Shown: positions 6,601 to 6,628 of the stretch, piece after piece
Numbering within the stretch: position 1 is the stretch's first letter
Layout: every line of letters begins with the position of its first letter
Assembly (NCBI GenBank): GCA_036652035.1
Contig: JAVVWR010000092.1
Span: forward strand, 1-6,628
DNA: 6,628 nt
Source: JAEZVV01 sp036652035
Lineage (GTDB): Bacteria; Pseudomonadota; Gammaproteobacteria; Burkholderiales; Burkholderiaceae_F
Reading direction: 5' to 3'
The notes under the pieces: generated by a model
What the model was told of the DNA's origin: nothing
Databases searched by the model: none
Seen by the model: only the letters and a program-made list of their open reading frames with translations
Position numbers and translations under genes: made by a program

Positions 6601-6628
6601 TCAGTCGCGGTCGGGGCGGTCGAGGCCG

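Noticed and set aside
6601..6628. Possible 3' end of a convergent minus-strand gene (stop TGA at 6603-6601, preceded by GLDRPDRD)
   Set aside because: Only eight codons are visible. A convergent gene right behind dnaE is plausible, but nothing here can confirm it.

Overview
This is a GC-rich chromosomal housekeeping window. It most resembles a betaproteobacterium, probably of the Burkholderiales type. That placement is inferred from the protein style of the glutamyl-tRNA synthetase, the DUF4124 family protein and the DnaE polymerase, and from the tRNA-Ala(GGC)/tRNA-Glu(TTC) pair beside gltX. No search was run.

Layout. Positions 1-487 hold no gene I can recognise, apart from a possible weak promoter and a GC-rich leader just ahead of gltX. 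gltX (glutamyl-tRNA synthetase, 488-1891, +) is complete. Behind it lie two tandem units on the + strand, each with tRNA-Ala(GGC), a 41-nt structured spacer, tRNA-Glu(TTC) and an intrinsic terminator. A 217-bp block is letter-for-letter identical between the units at an offset of 313 bp (1944-2160 and 2257-2473), while the flanks differ. The second terminator is followed by a convergent gene (2560-3033, -) for a small exported DUF4124 protein with a helical C-terminal tail. Diverging from it is dnaE (3163-6600, +), the catalytic alpha subunit of DNA polymerase III, complete at 1145 residues. The last 28 bases are too short to assign.

How the parts relate. GltX charges tRNA-Glu, and two copies of that substrate are encoded directly downstream under their own strong tRNA-type promoter. 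The second terminator can serve both the tRNA unit and the DUF4124 gene arriving from the other side. The DUF4124 and dnaE genes share a 129-bp divergent control region. It contains a 7-bp inverted repeat and a -10-like element so close to the dnaE start codon that the transcript could be almost leaderless.

I found no mobile element, CRISPR array, defence system or clearly new multigene system. The best leads are the homogenised tRNA duplication with paired changes in its terminator stem, the double GAAA-loop hairpin between the two tRNAs, and the compact dnaE start region.
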